Part shown: positions 32,711-46,225 of the stretch, piece after piece | How positions within the stretch are numbered: position 1 is the first letter of the stretch | How the letters are laid out: every line of letters begins with the position of its first letter | NCBI GenBank assembly: GCA_963921795.1 | Contig: OY997656.1 | Coordinates: 57,869,827 to 57,933,826 of the forward strand | From: Nannobrachium achirus | Taxonomy: Eukaryota > Chordata > Actinopteri > Myctophiformes > Myctophidae | Reading direction: 5' to 3' | DNA length: 64,000 nt | Made by a program: the position numbers and the translations under genes | The notes under the pieces: generated by a model | Told to the model about the DNA's origin: nothing | The model's database searches: none | What the model saw: the letters and a program-made list of their open reading frames with translations, nothing else

Positions 32711-34372
32711 GGGCACGTTCTCACCCAAAGTCCGCTTAAAAGGTCCGGATCAGGGACCAAATGTTTACATTGTTGCATTTTGAATTTGGTCCGGGTAGCG
32801 TTCACACGGGACTTTTGTTAAAAGAACCAAATATGTAAACAAAATGACACGTGGACATGGTCATACAGGCTGCTGTTGATCTATTGACAGAATAGGCTAT
32901 TCCTATGGAAAATTACTTCACTGCCTATTCTAATTCATTTTGTGTTATTAATCACAGCCGCTTCCTATATCTTTTTTTTAAAGAAGCGAAACTCACACAT
33001 TTCAGGCAGTAATTAGCGATGGATGGAGGAATCTCTCTCTTTCTCTCTCTCTCAAAAAAATATAGCCTAATATAAAGCCTTCTTCTTGATTCATTTAACA
33101 ATAAATAGCGCAAGAACGCGTGGCCAAATAAAAACATAATAAGCGTCACTGTTTCCACATCAAATAATCTCTCTCTGTCTCTTTCTTTCTTTACAAGCAA
33201 CGGGTCCATAAAGATATTTCCTATCCTTATCATGTTGGAAATGTGAAGCTACATGAATAAATAACCTAAATAAATACAATAAAATAATAGCAAATCCCTA
33301 TTGTCCCAAATGTTGAATCTAGCATATGCGTGTGAGCCATAACTTTATATGCGGTGGCGCATGCTTAAAAATAACATATCTAACAGGTTGCTAGCTTGCA
33401 GATCTGTTCTTTAGACCACAGGATTCATTTAGCTCTGAAACAGCCGTGTAAGCTTGCAAATCAGTTATTTTTACGCACAGCACACGATGACTGGAGTAGG
33501 CTATGGACATCTTACTGCCGTCCCAACAACAATGTGAAAAGTTTGACTTGTGAACGCCTGTCCTCAGGGGAACAGTGAGAGAGCGAAAAGAGAGCGAAAT
33601 CCTAATAATGCCTTGAAAAAAAAAGCCAAGTTTGACATTTCCTTGTTGGATGGAAGTTATGTGCGCATCGAGGCTGTCTCCGTCTACTCCCGTGTTACAC
33701 ACAAGATGGTGACCTTACTTTTATTTGTGACAGTATGTGAGTCAAAACAAACAATGATCACCGTGTTCGGAGAGCGACCCCTGGAGTCACCGCACACGAT
33801 GGGTCACCAGTTTCCATGTAGGCTGTAGCTTACAAGACACCGCACAGGAGCAACGGCTCACAGGGAGAGGAGATGATACAATTATTAACGTGTAGCCTAC
33901 TGCATCTAATGAAGAAATATCAGCGGTCGGGTCATATCAATAGTGATTCCCGTAAGAAATTCATGCTTTTAGAACTAATTATTAATCCAGCTTCACAACT
34001 GCAAAACATAAAGATTGATGAGTGTAGGCTAAGCTGTAGGTAGCTGAAGTTAGAATTGATTCACGAGTTGTCGTTTATTCTTTTTTTCCATAGCCTATTG
34101 TTTTTCAATGAACACCACACAGTGCAGAATGTACTGTAGGCTGATCAGACCTACGTTTGGTCCTCTATAAAGTCTGGCTCCGTTCACACCAGCAGAGGAC
34201 CGGACCATGGTCCTTTTGGAAGAGGACCGAGTCCTGCCTTTTCAAGAGGACCATGGTCCGGACCAAACAAAGGGACCATGGTCCCTTTGCACGTTCACAC
34301 CAGCGGACCAAAGGAGAAAGAGGACCATGGTCCCTTTTAAGCGGACCAAATAACCCTGGTGTGAACGCGCCC
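32711..34372. mobile_element. PIF/Harbinger-like element with TAA duplications
   Basis: The ends are GGGCACGTTCTCACC and GGTGTGAACGCGCCC, with subterminal TTAAAAGGTCC/GGTCCCTTTTAA, flanked by TAA at 32708-32710 and 34373-34375. Near the right end the palindrome GGACCATGGTCC occurs four times (34203-34335). No transposase frame is seen. Weak hairpin-core halves lie at 33390-33470. Confidence 0.8.
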
Positions 34373-34625
34373 TAAGGAGGCGCGCCGTTTCAAGCGGACT
34401 TGATCCATGTGAGACACCACAGAGTGAGCTAAAGCGGCGGGTCGCCGTGTCGAGGGTTGCAAAGTCTGCTTGCGCCGTTAGAAGATGTAAACCAGGGGGC
34501 CAGAGTAGTAAATCTTCGCCCCCCCCATGTTCTGCTTTATAGGCTCTTTGTAACTGTCTGATTTTCTGTGTATGTCTTTTGTAAAAGGTGTTCTTGTACT
34601 TCTGTTTAATGTGGACACAAGACAT

Positions 34626-34826
<201 letters not shown>

Positions 34827-34833
34827 CTTGCAG

Positions 34834-34953
34834 ACATCAACGAGTGCCTGAACCCCAACACGTGTCCCAGTGAGCAGTGTGAGAACACTCCAGGATCCTA
34901 CGAGTGCGTTCCATGTTTGCCAGGTCACCAGGCCCAAGGAGGAACCTGCTATG
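34834..34953 (+). CDS. ltbp3: ltbp3 exon M: EGF-like domain 4
   Basis: The acceptor is GTGTCTTGCAG and the donor is TATG|GTGAGT; phase 1 in and out. It encodes DINECLNPNTCPSEQCENTP then GSYECVPCLPGHQAQGGTCY. The EC-VPC spacing (an extra residue between cysteines) matches the corresponding LTBP EGF. Confidence 0.95.
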
Positions 34954-35772
34954 GTGAGTAGAGAGGGAGCTGAAACAAGGGTCCGCTACAAACTCCATGA
35001 CACATTTTATTGAGTACCACGTATCAATAAGCTTTGGGCTTATCAAGCCTGTTATGGAGCATAGCGGCCCATGATATCATGTTTAAACAATCAAGACAAG
35101 AGGCGATCAATAAATCAGTACAGTACTATTCATAATATAAAGCCATTTAACACTTATTGCACACTAATGAATGATTGTTTTTTATGATATTTGATGATAA
35201 TATTTGTTACTTTTATCAATTGTCATCTTCATAGATGCTGGTCAGCCACAATCTCACAACAACTGGCCAATAATAAAAGATACCAGTTCTGTTCAGAATG
35301 TGTCTCATATCTTTCCACAAAATACTAGAAAACTCTCAATAGTGGGCTGGATAAAAGCCTGGTTCAATAAGCAGGATGGATAAGGTGCTCATTATCAATA
35401 AATATTAACGAGCTCCATCCCTAACATTGAGTAGGGATGGGACAATAATTGCCATTATCGTTTATCGTGATAAAAAAACACTCACGATAATTGTATTGTG
35501 GAGATTTAAATCTATCTTGATATCGTCCTCCATCATGCAGTGAGATCAATTCACCTTTTATTTTACGAGCTGCATATCCGGTACCATTTAAACCCTCTAT
35601 AATTGGTAAAAACTGACCTGGAAATAACGTCTTCTTTTCACTCTCTTTTCACTCTCTGCCATAACCCTATAATGGTAATGGTAATGGTAGGTCGGTTATT
35701 GTTGTGTGAAACTTGTACGTCTATTAGTATGAAGGCTTAAATTATAGACACACATGATGTGATGCATGATGT
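34954..35772. other. Intron segment with degenerate hAT-like remnant
   Basis: No gene is seen. AGTAGGGATGGGACAATAAT and ATCGTTTATCGTGAT at 35430-35475 resemble one end of a hAT MITE; the other end is not found. Confidence 0.5.
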
Positions 35773-38700
35773 AACTAGAAAAATATTGTTCCTTCGAAAC
35801 AATTGTGGGCTCGCTTCAAGCCGGAAAACAATGGCTTTAAAAGCACAAAATGTCAAGATCGCAGGCAGTGCTCTCTTTGACGTTACTGACGTCAAAGATT
35901 GGTCCATTTTGTTCCAAAAATGTGTTGTGCAAAAGTTGACCCGCTGGTGGCGCTATAACAGGCCAATGTGAGAAGGTTGGTATCTGTTCCTTGACCTATT
36001 GGGAATGTGCTTGCAAGATTTCACGCACATCCCAGGCTGTGTTCATGATTTGAGGTGTTTTTGGCTTTGGACACTTTATCGCTGCTTGCAGCTATATTTA
36101 TTATTATTATTTTATATCTTTTTTGTGTGCACTTCATAGGCATGTTAGATAAAGGTCCTTAGATTGCGTGTAGAATGTTTCATGCAAATTGCAAAAAAAA
36201 TCCTAGAATAAAAACGGGTTTACGCGTTTTACAAACTGCTCAAAATTATATAGCGCCCCCCTTTGGCCATTTGGGGTAAGATTGGTTTCAGTGATATTTG
36301 AACTAACCCTCTACACTATTTTGTCATGAAAATGTGACTTTGCATGTATGTTTTAGAGGCAGAAGAATAATTTGCATAAAAATGCAATATTGTTTGAATT
36401 ATTTAAAAAAGCATGTTTCAATGTTAAAGAAATCCGATCTGACAGATCTTTAGATATCGGTCCAAAGTTCACGTAAAAAAGTTTTGTGCACGTGACGCGA
36501 AAATTCCAGAATAAAAGCGGGTTTACGCGTTTTACAAACTGCTCAAAATGGCGGAAAATCGAAGGGCGGAGCTTACTTAACAACGACACAGATGTCTTCC
36601 GCTTGAGTCAAAGCACACGTGTAACAAGTTGCATGTCTTCAAACAAAACGAGTCATGACTTATGCCCGTTTGAAGTTTGAATTTTCAGACGCTTCGTATA
36701 GCGCCCCCCTTTGGCCGATTGGAATAAAATTGGTTTCAGTGATACTTTGACTAACCCTCCACATCTTTGCCAAATGCCATGAACGTGTAACTTTGCATGT
36801 ATGATTTAGAGGCCGAAGAATAATTTGCATAAAACCGCAATATTGATTGAATTATTAAAAAATTATATTTCACTTTAAAAGAAATCCGCCGAGATTAGTT
36901 TGACCGTATTGGTCCAAAGTTCATGTGAAAAAAGTTTCATGCGCGTATCGCGAAAATCCCAGGAGGAGATAGATTTTTACTGTTTTTCATATAATTCCAA
37001 ATTGTGGGAGACCTAAAGGTCAGAGGTCAAAAGTTAGAGGGTAAAAGTTGTTCGGCATGAGGAGACGCATAAGTGTATACAGGTTTCATGGCTGTATGTA
37101 TAACACAGCATGAGCTATACCTGTTCAAAGATCGCACTTTCGAAGGCTTCCTACAGCGCCACCATTTGGCCGATTGCTGTTTAAAATAATAGCACACGTC
37201 GCCACTGTAGGCTGAACACATTGATGTTTTTATTTTCATTTTCTCACTAAGTATGTAGGAGTAGAAAGGAACCGAAGATCCCGTCTACTGTTGACTGACT
37301 GATAGATAAACTAGAAAAATATTGTTCCTTCGAAACAATTGTGGGCTCGCTTCTAGCCAGAAAACAATGGCTATAAAAGTACAAAATGTCAAGATCGCAG
37401 GCAGTGCTCTCTTTGACGTTACTGACGTCAAAGATTGGTCCATTTTTTCCAAAAATGTTATGCAAAAGTTGACCCGCTGGTGGCGCTATAACAGGCCAAT
37501 GATAGAAGGGTGGTATCTGTTCCTTGACCTATTGGGAATGTGCTTGCAAGATTTCACGCACATCCCAGGCTGTGTTCATGATTTGAGGTGTTTTTGGCTT
37601 TGGCCACTTTATCGCTGCTTGCAGCTATATTTATTATTATTATTTTATTATTTTATTGTATGCACTTCATGGCATGTTAGATAAAGGTCCTTAGATTGCG
37701 TGTAGAATGTTTCATGCAAATTGCTAAAAAGAAATCCTAGAATAAAAACGGTTTTAAGCGTTTCACAAACTGCTCAAAATGATATAGCGCCCCCCTTTGG
37801 CCAATTGGGGTATGATTGGTTTTAGTGATATTTGGAATAACACTCTACATCTTTGCCAAATGCCATGAACATGCTACGTTGTATGTATGATTTAGAGGCA
37901 GAAGAATAATTTGCATAAAAATGCAATATTCATTTAATTATTTAAAAAAGCATGTTTCAATTTTAAAGAAATCCGATCTGACAGATCTTTAGATATCGGT
38001 CCAAAGTTCACGTAAAAAAAGTTTTGTGCACGTGACGCGAAAATTTCAGAATAAAAGCGGGTTTACGCGTTTTACAAACTGCTCAAATTGGCGGAAAATC
38101 TAAGGGCGGAGCTTACTTAACAACGACACAGATGTCTTCCGCTTGAGTCAAAGCACGCGTGTAACAAGTTGCATGTCTTCAAACGAAACGAGTCAAGACT
38201 TATGCCCGTTTAAAGTTTGAATTTTCAAACGCTTCGTATAGCGCCCCCCTTTGGCCAATTGGAATAAGATTGGTTTCAGTGATATTTGGACTAACCCTCT
38301 ACATCTTTGCCAAATGCCATGAACATGTTACTTTGCATGTATGATTTAGAGGCAGAAGAATAATTTGCATAAAACTGCAATATTCATTGAATTTATTTAA
38401 AAAAGCATGTTTCAATTTTAAAGAAATCCGATCTGACAGATCTTTAGATATCGGTCCAAAGTTCATGTAAAAAAAGTTTTGTGCACGTGGAGCGAAAATT
38501 CCAAAATAAAAGCGGGTTTACGTGTTTTACAAACTGCTCAATATGGCGGAAAATTGAAGGGCGGAGCTTACTTAACAACGACACAGATGTCTTCCGCTTG
38601 AGTCAAAGCACGCGTGTAACAAGTTGCATGTCTTCAAACGAAACGAGTCATGACTTATGCCCGTTTGAAGTTTGAATTTTCAAACGCTTCGTATAGCGCC

Positions 38701-40862
38701 CCCCTTTGGCCGATTGGAATAAAATTGGTTTCAGTGATACTTTGACTAACCCTCCACATCTTTGCCAAATGCCATGAACGTGTAACTTTGCATGTATGAT
38801 TTAGAGGCCGAAGAATAATTTGCATAAAACCGCAATATTGATTGAATTATTAAAAAATTATATTTCACTTTAAAAGAAATCCGCCGAGACTAGTTTGACC
38901 GTATTGGTCCAAAGTTCATGTGAAAAAAGTTTCGTGCGCGTAACGAAAAAAACCCAGGAGGAGATAGATTTTTACTGTTTTTCATATTATTCCGAATTGT
39001 GGGAGACCTAAAGGTCAGAGGTCAAAAGTTAGAGGGTAAAAGTTGTTCGGCATGAGGAGACGCATAAGTGTATACAGGTTTCATGGCTGTATGTATAACA
39101 CAGCATGAGCTATACCTGTTCAAAGTTCGCACTTTCGAAGGCTTCCTGCAGCGCCACCATTTGGCCGATTGCTGTAAAAAGTAATAGCACGCGTCGCCAC
39201 AGTAAGCTGAACACATTGATGTTTTTATTTTCATTTTCTCACTAAGTATGTAGGAGTAGAAAGGAACCGAAGTTTTGAGGAGAACTTGATATAGTATAGG
39301 AATAAATAACTAGAAAAATATTGTTCCTTCGAAACAATTGTGGGCTCGCTTCAAGCCAGAAAACAATGGCTATAAAAGTACAAAATGTCAAGATCGCAGG
39401 CAGTGCTCTCTTTGACGTTACTGACGTCAAAGATTGGTCCATTTTGTTCCAAAAATGTGTTTTGCAAAAGTTGACCCGCTGGTGGCGCTATAACAGGCCA
39501 ATGTGAGAAGGTTGGTATCTGTTCCTTGACCTATTGGGAATGTGCTTGCAAGATTTCACGCACATCCCAGGCTGTGTTCATGATTTGAGGTGTTTTTGGC
39601 TTTGGACACTTTATCGCTGCTTGCAGCTATATTTATTATTATTATTTTATAATTTTTTTGTGTGCACTTCATAGGCATGTTAGATAAAGGTCCTTAGATT
39701 GTGTGTAGAATGTTTCATGCAAATTGCAAAAAAAATCCTAGAATAAAAACGGGTTTAAGCGTTTTACAAACTGCTCAAAATTATATAGCGCCCCCCTTTG
39801 GCCATTTGGGGTAAGATTGGTTTCAGTGATATTTGAACTAACCCTCTACACTATTTTGTCATGAAAATGTGACTTTGCTTGTATGTTTTAGAGGCAGAAG
39901 AATAATTTGCATAAAAATGCAATATTGTTTGAATTATTTAAAAAAGCATGTTTCAATGTTAAAGAAATCCGATCTGACAGATCTTTAGATATCGGTCCAA
40001 AGTTCACGTAAAAAAAGTTTTGTGCACGTGACGCGAAAATTCCAGAATAAAAGCGGGTTTACGCGTTTTACAAACTGCTCAAAGTGGCGGAAAATCGAAG
40101 GGCGGAGCTTACTTAACAACGACACAGATGTCTTCCGCTTGAGTCAAAGCACGCGTGTAACAAGTTGCATGTCTTCAAACGAAACGAGTCATGACTTATG
40201 CCCGTTTGAAGTTTGAATTTTCAGACGCTTCGTATAGCGCCCCCCTTTGGCCGATTGGAATAAAATTGGTTTCAGTGATACTTTGACTAACCCTCCACAT
40301 CTTTGCCAAATGCCATGAACGTGTAACTTTGCATGTATGATTTAGAGGCCGAAGAATAATTTGCATAAAACTGCAATATTTATTGAATTATTAAAAAATT
40401 ATATTTCACTTTAAAAGAAATCCGCCGAGATTAGTTTGACCGTATTGGTCCAAAGTTCATGTGAAAAAAGTTTTGTGCGCGTATCGAAAAAAAACCAGGA
40501 GGAGATAGATTTTTACTGTTTTTCATATAATTCCGAATTGTGGGAGATCTAAAGGTCAGAGGTCAAAAGTCAGAGGCTAAAAGTTGTTCGGCATGAGGAG
40601 ACGCATACGTGTATACAGGTTTCATGCCTGTACCTCAAACACAGCATGAGCTATACCTGTTCAAAGTTCGCACTTTCGAAGGCTTCGTGCAGCGCCACCA
40701 TTTGGCCGATTGCTATAAAAAATAATAGCGCACTTCGCCACTGTAAACTGAACACATTGATGTTTTTATTTTCATTTTCTCACTAAGTATGTAGGAGTAG
40801 AAAGGAACCGAAGTTCCCGTCTACTGTCTGTCTGACTGACTGACTGACTGATAGATAAATAA
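35773..40862. mobile_element. Three-unit tandem array of a terminal-hairpin transposon
   Basis: Units start CTAGAAAAATATTGTTCCTT at about 35775, 37311 and 39309 and end GTATGTAGGAGTAGAAAGGA near 37268, 39262 and 40806. Unit 2 is longer through an internal repeat of the TATAGCGCCCCCCTTTGGCC block. Each has ACAATTGTGGGCTCGCTTC near the start, the palindromic TGACGTTACTGACGTCA, and GGTGGCGCTATAACAGGCCA, a motif shared with other repeats here. No protein is encoded. Confidence 0.75.
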
Positions 40863-40869
40863 TGACAAT

Positions 40870-40952
40870 ATCTAAAGTGTGCTCGCCTTATAGGCGAGCC
40901 CACAATGACAATATCTAAAGTGTGCTCGCCTTATAGGCGAGCCCACAATAAG
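40870..40952. repeat. Duplicated terminal hairpin GCTCGCCTTATAGGCGAGC
   Basis: Two tandem copies of GTGCTCGCCTTATAGGCGAG with CCCACAAT follow the array. GCGAGCCCACAAT is the inverse of the ATTGTGGGCTCGC near the unit starts, so it is probably the 3' end of the element. Confidence 0.75.
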
Positions 40953-41032
40953 ATAAAGGGACAACAATGTTCTAGCATTACTCTGGGTGTCTCATACATT
41001 CTGGCCCTGCATTAAGCAGCCAACCCTCCTCT

Positions 41033-41072
41033 CTGTGTGCGTGTGTGTGTGTGTGTGCGTGTGTGTGTGTGC
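41033..41072. repeat. Short (GT)n at exon N acceptor
   Basis: About 20 GT units, interrupted by GC, end about 10 bases before the acceptor. Confidence 0.95.
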
Positions 41073-41082
41073 GTGCCTCCAG

Positions 41083-41205
41083 ACATCAATGAGTGCCAGA
41101 AGTCAGGTGTGTGTCCTAACGGTCGCTGTGAGAACCTACCAGGAAGCTACCGCTGTCTGTGTCATGAAGGGTTCCTACCGTCTGCTGACAGCAAGGCCTG
41201 CAGAG
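41083..41205 (+). CDS. ltbp3: ltbp3 exon N: EGF-like domain 5
   Basis: The acceptor is GCGTGCCTCCAG and the donor is CAGAG|GTTGGT, a weak donor like that of exon L; phase 1 in and out. It encodes [20 protein letters not shown] then [21 protein letters not shown] standard calcium-binding EGF. Confidence 0.95.
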
Positions 41206-41226
41206 GTTGGTGCACATCCTCTCTAT

Positions 41227-42003
41227 AGTCATGTTTCCATAAACCTATTCGAAAATAGGAAGCGATTTATCAGAAATGCGCATTAAGACAAAGATAATTT
41301 AGCCTTTTTTCATTTGCGTCTGTCATTCGAATTAGTGACGGTTGCATGAGCCGACTTGTAGGATATCGACACATCGCCACATATCGCCTGGCTCCGTCTG
41401 ACCGACCTGCTGTAAATACTTCCCGTGGGCTTGCACACAGTGCACAGAGCTGGGATGGGGCTGGGCTTGCACACAGTGCACAGAGCTGGGATGGGGCTGA
41501 TTTTTTCAGAAAGAATCCGAGACGTGAGCACTCCACGTCTGACTGCTGAGCCTGTGTCTTGCTGCACACTCATCCTGCAGCGTCGCGGATGCGAGGTGTT
41601 GTGAGCTTATAGATCGGCCACTTTTGGCACGCAACACAGTGTGATGACAAAGGGTTAGCCAAGATTTACTTGGATGATGTGACGGACGAGGCTTGCACAC
41701 AAAATAAACATCCAATGCAAGGTACAGTAGAAGGGAACACAGCGCTAACAAGTTGGTAGCTCCCTTCAGCCAAGTCGATATCCTGCAAGTTCAATGCATC
41801 TTAATTCAAAACTTATTCACTTTGTGTTTCCCTTGCACTAATGCGCATTACGTTTTTTTGTAAAGCCTCAAAATCCACCTCCTCCAAGCGCATAAAAGTT
41901 TTTGCGAATAATGAAAGTTTATTCGAATTCTGAAGTGTTTCCACAAAAAGATTTATGCGAAAAAGCCTTAATGCGCTAATGAGGCTTTATGGAAACGCCA
42001 CTC
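41227..42003. mobile_element. Inverted-repeat MITE (GTTTCCATAAA ends)
   Basis: The left end GTTTCCATAAACC and ATGCGCATTAAG pair with GCCTTAATGCGC and GGCTTTATGGAAAC. Inside are a 37-bp direct duplication (GCTTGCACACAGTGCACAGA) and a half hairpin core at 41590-41622. Non-coding. Confidence 0.75.
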
Positions 42004-42129
42004 ATGTCTCTCTGGGTCTGTGTCTGTCTCTCTCTCTCCCTACATTTTAACAGCCGGCAATAGCCGGAAACTCTGGGAGATAAAAAAAATCTCCTTGTGA
42101 ACGTTCCTGACATCCTTACCTTACGTCCT

Positions 42130-42437
42130 CCATAGATGAGTGTACCCTAATGTCCACATATAGATGAGTGTACCCTAATGTCCAGATATAGATGAGTGTA
42201 CCCTAATGTCCACATATAGATGAGTGTACCCTAATGTCCACTTATAGATGAGTGTACCCTAATGTCCACTTATAGATGAGTGTACCCTAATGTCCACTTA
42301 TAGATAAGTGTACCCTAATGTCCACTTATAGATGAGTGTACCCTAATGTCCACTTATAGATGAGTGTACCCTAATGTCCACATATAGATGAGTGTACCCT
42401 AATGTCCACATATAGATGAGTGTACCCTAATGTCCAC
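42130..42437. repeat. 28-bp minisatellite with EGF-exon start, block 1
   Basis: The unit is ATAGATGAGTGTACCCTAAT plus GTCCACAT. ATAGATGAGTGT is the start of exon O (DIDEC) and some units keep GTCCAG|ATATAGATG, the acceptor itself. About 11 copies. Confidence 0.95.
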
Positions 42438-44131
42438 TAGGGATGTGAATCTCGACCACTGAGGCGATACGATACGCATCACGATACACTCCCAGCGATA
42501 CGATATAATTGCGATACATTGAAATCTTGCCGATACGATACATCACAATACACCCCTGACCCCGATACGATGCGATATGATTCACGATATTTTGCGATAC
42601 ACCCCTGGTGCTTACGATGCGATACGATTCACGATTCGGTGCGATTCAACACAATGCAAAGGATTTATATTAAAGCCCATGTAAATTTCCCCCCCAAAAA
42701 ATTACTAAAAATGCATTATTTATTATTTATTGTTTCACTGTAGTACTAGGCTCTGTCTAACAATCCAACTTATTGAAATCTGGGAGAACACTCCTTGCTG
42801 GCTGGTAAAATTGTTTGATTAATACTATATCATTATATCATTATTATATATCACTACATCCTCAACAGGTGGTCAGGGACCCCTAGGGTCCTCAGAGTTA
42901 TGTGAGGCGGCCAAATATTAATAGTTCGTTTTTACAGTAACCAATTGAACCCTAGCAAGTAGCAACCCTATGGGGGAACATTAGCCAATACATTAACACT
43001 TATTGAGGGTTTAAGAGATAATAATTCATGGATTATAATGAATAACATAAATCCATCATATTAATAGAAAAGATAATGTGTGAACAAATAAACACAACAT
43101 AGTAATGTATTAATGTCACTGATGAAATAGTGCTGTCAAACAAGTCTCTGACAAGTTTTAATCTGCAACAGTTTTATATAATAGCCTACAGTAGTCTAAA
43201 ATAGCCTACAGTGGGGGTCCCTGCTTGATCTCTCTCTCTTCTCAGTTAAGGATCCTTGACCTGTATTATTATTATATTGTATGAATATAATCTAGGATTT
43301 TGCCATTTCTAGCCAAAATGTTTCAAAACGTAGATATTTGAGTCACAACGCATCGCGTTGTGAGCTTGTAGGTCTGCTATTTAGGTGCGTGCGCGACACC
43401 GTCGAGCTGCCAAGTATAAATCAGGCTCCAGCCTCTCTTTGCAGAGGGAACAGCAGCAGCAGAAGAGTGTGCTGCCTGCAGCTACAGTAATAAGTTGTGA
43501 AACAGTGTCAAATACTTTGTTTTAATCGCTAGCTGCACGCCCAGTATCGTTGTTGTAGTTCATACGTGTGTGTAGTTAAAGCGTGGAAGCTTCTGCTTTG
43601 TTTAAATCAATTCCGTCGCAGACTCGACAAGAAGAACAAACGGGTGTGGAATGTGGATCATAATATCACGCAGCGTGCTCCAGTCAAGTGACACAACAAC
43701 GGATCACATCAGCGAACATTGGACAGGGATGTTATAAAGCTAAACGTGGTACTAATCTTGCATGTTTAACCAGTGGGCTCACGAGTGCTGTCTGTCTGTC
43801 TCTGCATTCCGTCAGGTCGGGTGTTCACTGCGCTCCGCTGAGCAGCTCAGTGCTGCAGTAAAAGACGCATGTCTGTAGAGTCGCTACAAGTGTTTTTTGG
43901 GGGGAGGGCTGATGGGGCATTCAATGCGCCTCGGAAACACAGTATAGAATGAAATACTATTATGCAAAAACCGATCCAACCGTGGAATGTACCGATCCAA
44001 ACACTCACGATACGATACATCTCGATTCCAGCCGTCAATTGTACCGATCCACCCTGAATGAACCGATTCACTCGTATCGCGCACGTTTGTATCGCGATTA
44101 CGATCCGTACCGGTATATCTTCGCATCCCTA
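42438..44131. mobile_element. hAT-like element in minisatellite, copy 1
   Basis: The ends are TAGGGATGTGAA and TTCGCATCCCTA, with the 8-bp duplication ATGTCCAC at 42430-42437 and 44132-44139, which lies within the 28-bp repeat unit. GCGATACGATACG repeats lie near the ends. The interior (43380-43900) has a TATA-like AAGTATAAATCAGG and looks unlike the ends. No transposase. Confidence 0.92.
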
Positions 44132-44531
44132 ATGTCCACATATAGATGAGTGTACCCTAATGTCCAGATATAGATGAGTGTACCCTAATGTCCACATATA
44201 GATGAGTGTACCCTAATGTCCACTTATAGATGAGTGTACCCTAATGTCCACTTATAGATGAGTGTACCCTAATGTCCAGATATAGATGAGTGTACCCTAA
44301 TGTCCACATATAGATGAGTGTACCCTAATGTCCACTTATAGATGAGTGTACCCTAATGTCCACTTATAGATGAGTGTACCCTAATGTCCACTTATAGATA
44401 AGTGTACCCTAATGTCCACTTATAGATGAGTGTACCCTAATGTCCACTTATAGATGAGTGTACCCTAATGTCCACATATAGATGAGTGTACCCTAATGTC
44501 CACATATAGATGAGTGTACCCTAATGTCCAC
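44132..44531. repeat. 28-bp minisatellite with EGF-exon start, block 2
   Basis: About 14 units between the two hAT copies. The order of the CCAGAT, CCACAT and CCACTT variants partly repeats that of block 1. Confidence 0.95.
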
Positions 44532-46225
44532 TAGGGATGTGAATCTCGACCACTGAGGCGATACGATACGCATCACGATACACTCCCAGCGATACGATAT
44601 AATTGCGATACATTGAAATCTTGCCGATACGATACATCACAATACACCCCTGACCCCGATACGATGCGATATGATTCACGATATTTTGCGATACACCCCT
44701 GGTGCTTACGATGCGATACGATTCACGATTCGGTGCGATTCAACACAATGCAAAGGATTTATATTAAAGCCCATGTAAATTTCCCCCCCAAAAAATTACT
44801 AAAAATGCATTATTTATTATTTATTGTTTCACTGTAGTACTAGGCTCTGTCTAACAATCCAACTTATTGAAATCTGGGAGAACACTCCTTGCTGGCTGGT
44901 AAAATTGTTTGATTAATACTATATCATTATATCATTATTATATATCACTACATCCTCAACAGGTGGTCAGGGACCCCTAGGGTCCTCAGAGTTATGTGAG
45001 GCGGCCAAATATTAATAGTTCGTTTTTACAGTAACCAATTGAACCCTAGCAAGTAGCAACCCTATGGGGGAACATTAGCCAATACATTAACACTTATTGA
45101 GGGTTTAAGAGATAATAATTCATGGATTATAATGAATAACATAAATCCATCATATTAATAGAAAAGATAATGTGTGAACAAATAAACACAACATAGTAAT
45201 GTATTAATGTCACTGATGAAATAGTGCTGTCAAACAAGTCTCTGACAAGTTTTAATCTGCAACAGTTTTATATAATAGCCTACAGTAGTCTAAAATAGCC
45301 TACAGTGGGGGTCCCTGCTTGATCTCTCTCTCTTCTCAGTTAAGGATCCTTGACCTGTATTATTATTATATTGTATGAATATAATCTAGGATTTTGCCAT
45401 TTCTAGCCAAAATGTTTCAAAACGTAGATATTTGAGTCACAACGCATCGCGTTGTGAGCTTGTAGGTCTGCTATTTAGGTGCGTGCGCGACACCGTCGAG
45501 CTGCCAAGTATAAATCAGGCTCCAGCCTCTCTTTGCAGAGGGAACAGCAGCAGCAGAAGAGTGTGCTGCCTGCAGCTACAGTAATAAGTTGTGAAACAGT
45601 GTCAAATACTTTGTTTTAATCGCTAGCTGCACGCCCAGTATCGTTGTTGTAGTTCATACGTGTGTGTAGTTAAAGCGTGGAAGCTTCTGCTTTGTTTAAA
45701 TCAATTCCGTCGCAGACTCGACAAGAAGAACAAACGGGTGTGGAATGTGGATCATAATATCACGCAGCGTGCTCCAGTCAAGTGACACAACAACGGATCA
45801 CATCAGCGAACATTGGACAGGGATGTTATAAAGCTAAACGTGGTACTAATCTTGCATGTTTAACCAGTGGGCTCACGAGTGCTGTCTGTCTGTCTCTGCA
45901 TTCCGTCAGGTCGGGTGTTCACTGCGCTCCGCTGAGCAGCTCAGTGCTGCAGTAAAAGACGCATGTCTGTAGAGTCGCTACAAGTGTTTTTTGGGGGGAG
46001 GGCTGATGGGGCATTCAATGCGCCTCGGAAACACAGTATAGAATGAAATACTATTATGCAAAAACCGATCCAACCGTGGAATGTACCGATCCAAACACTC
46101 ACGATACGATACATCTCGATTCCAGCCGTCAATTGTACCGATCCACCCTGAATGAACCGATTCACTCGTATCGCGCACGTTTGTATCGCGATTACGATCC
46201 GTACCGGTATATCTTCGCATCCCTA
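44532..46225. mobile_element. hAT-like element in minisatellite, copy 2
   Basis: It appears identical to copy 1 with a constant offset of 2094 bases. The copy number rose by duplication of element plus array, not by a second transposition. Confidence 0.92.

Noticed and set aside
43390-43940. Promoter of a host gene inside the hAT-like element (TATA-like AAGTATAAATCAGG)
   Set aside because: A lone TATA-like motif with no coding sequence behind it, duplicated with the element. It is more likely a transposon internal sequence.
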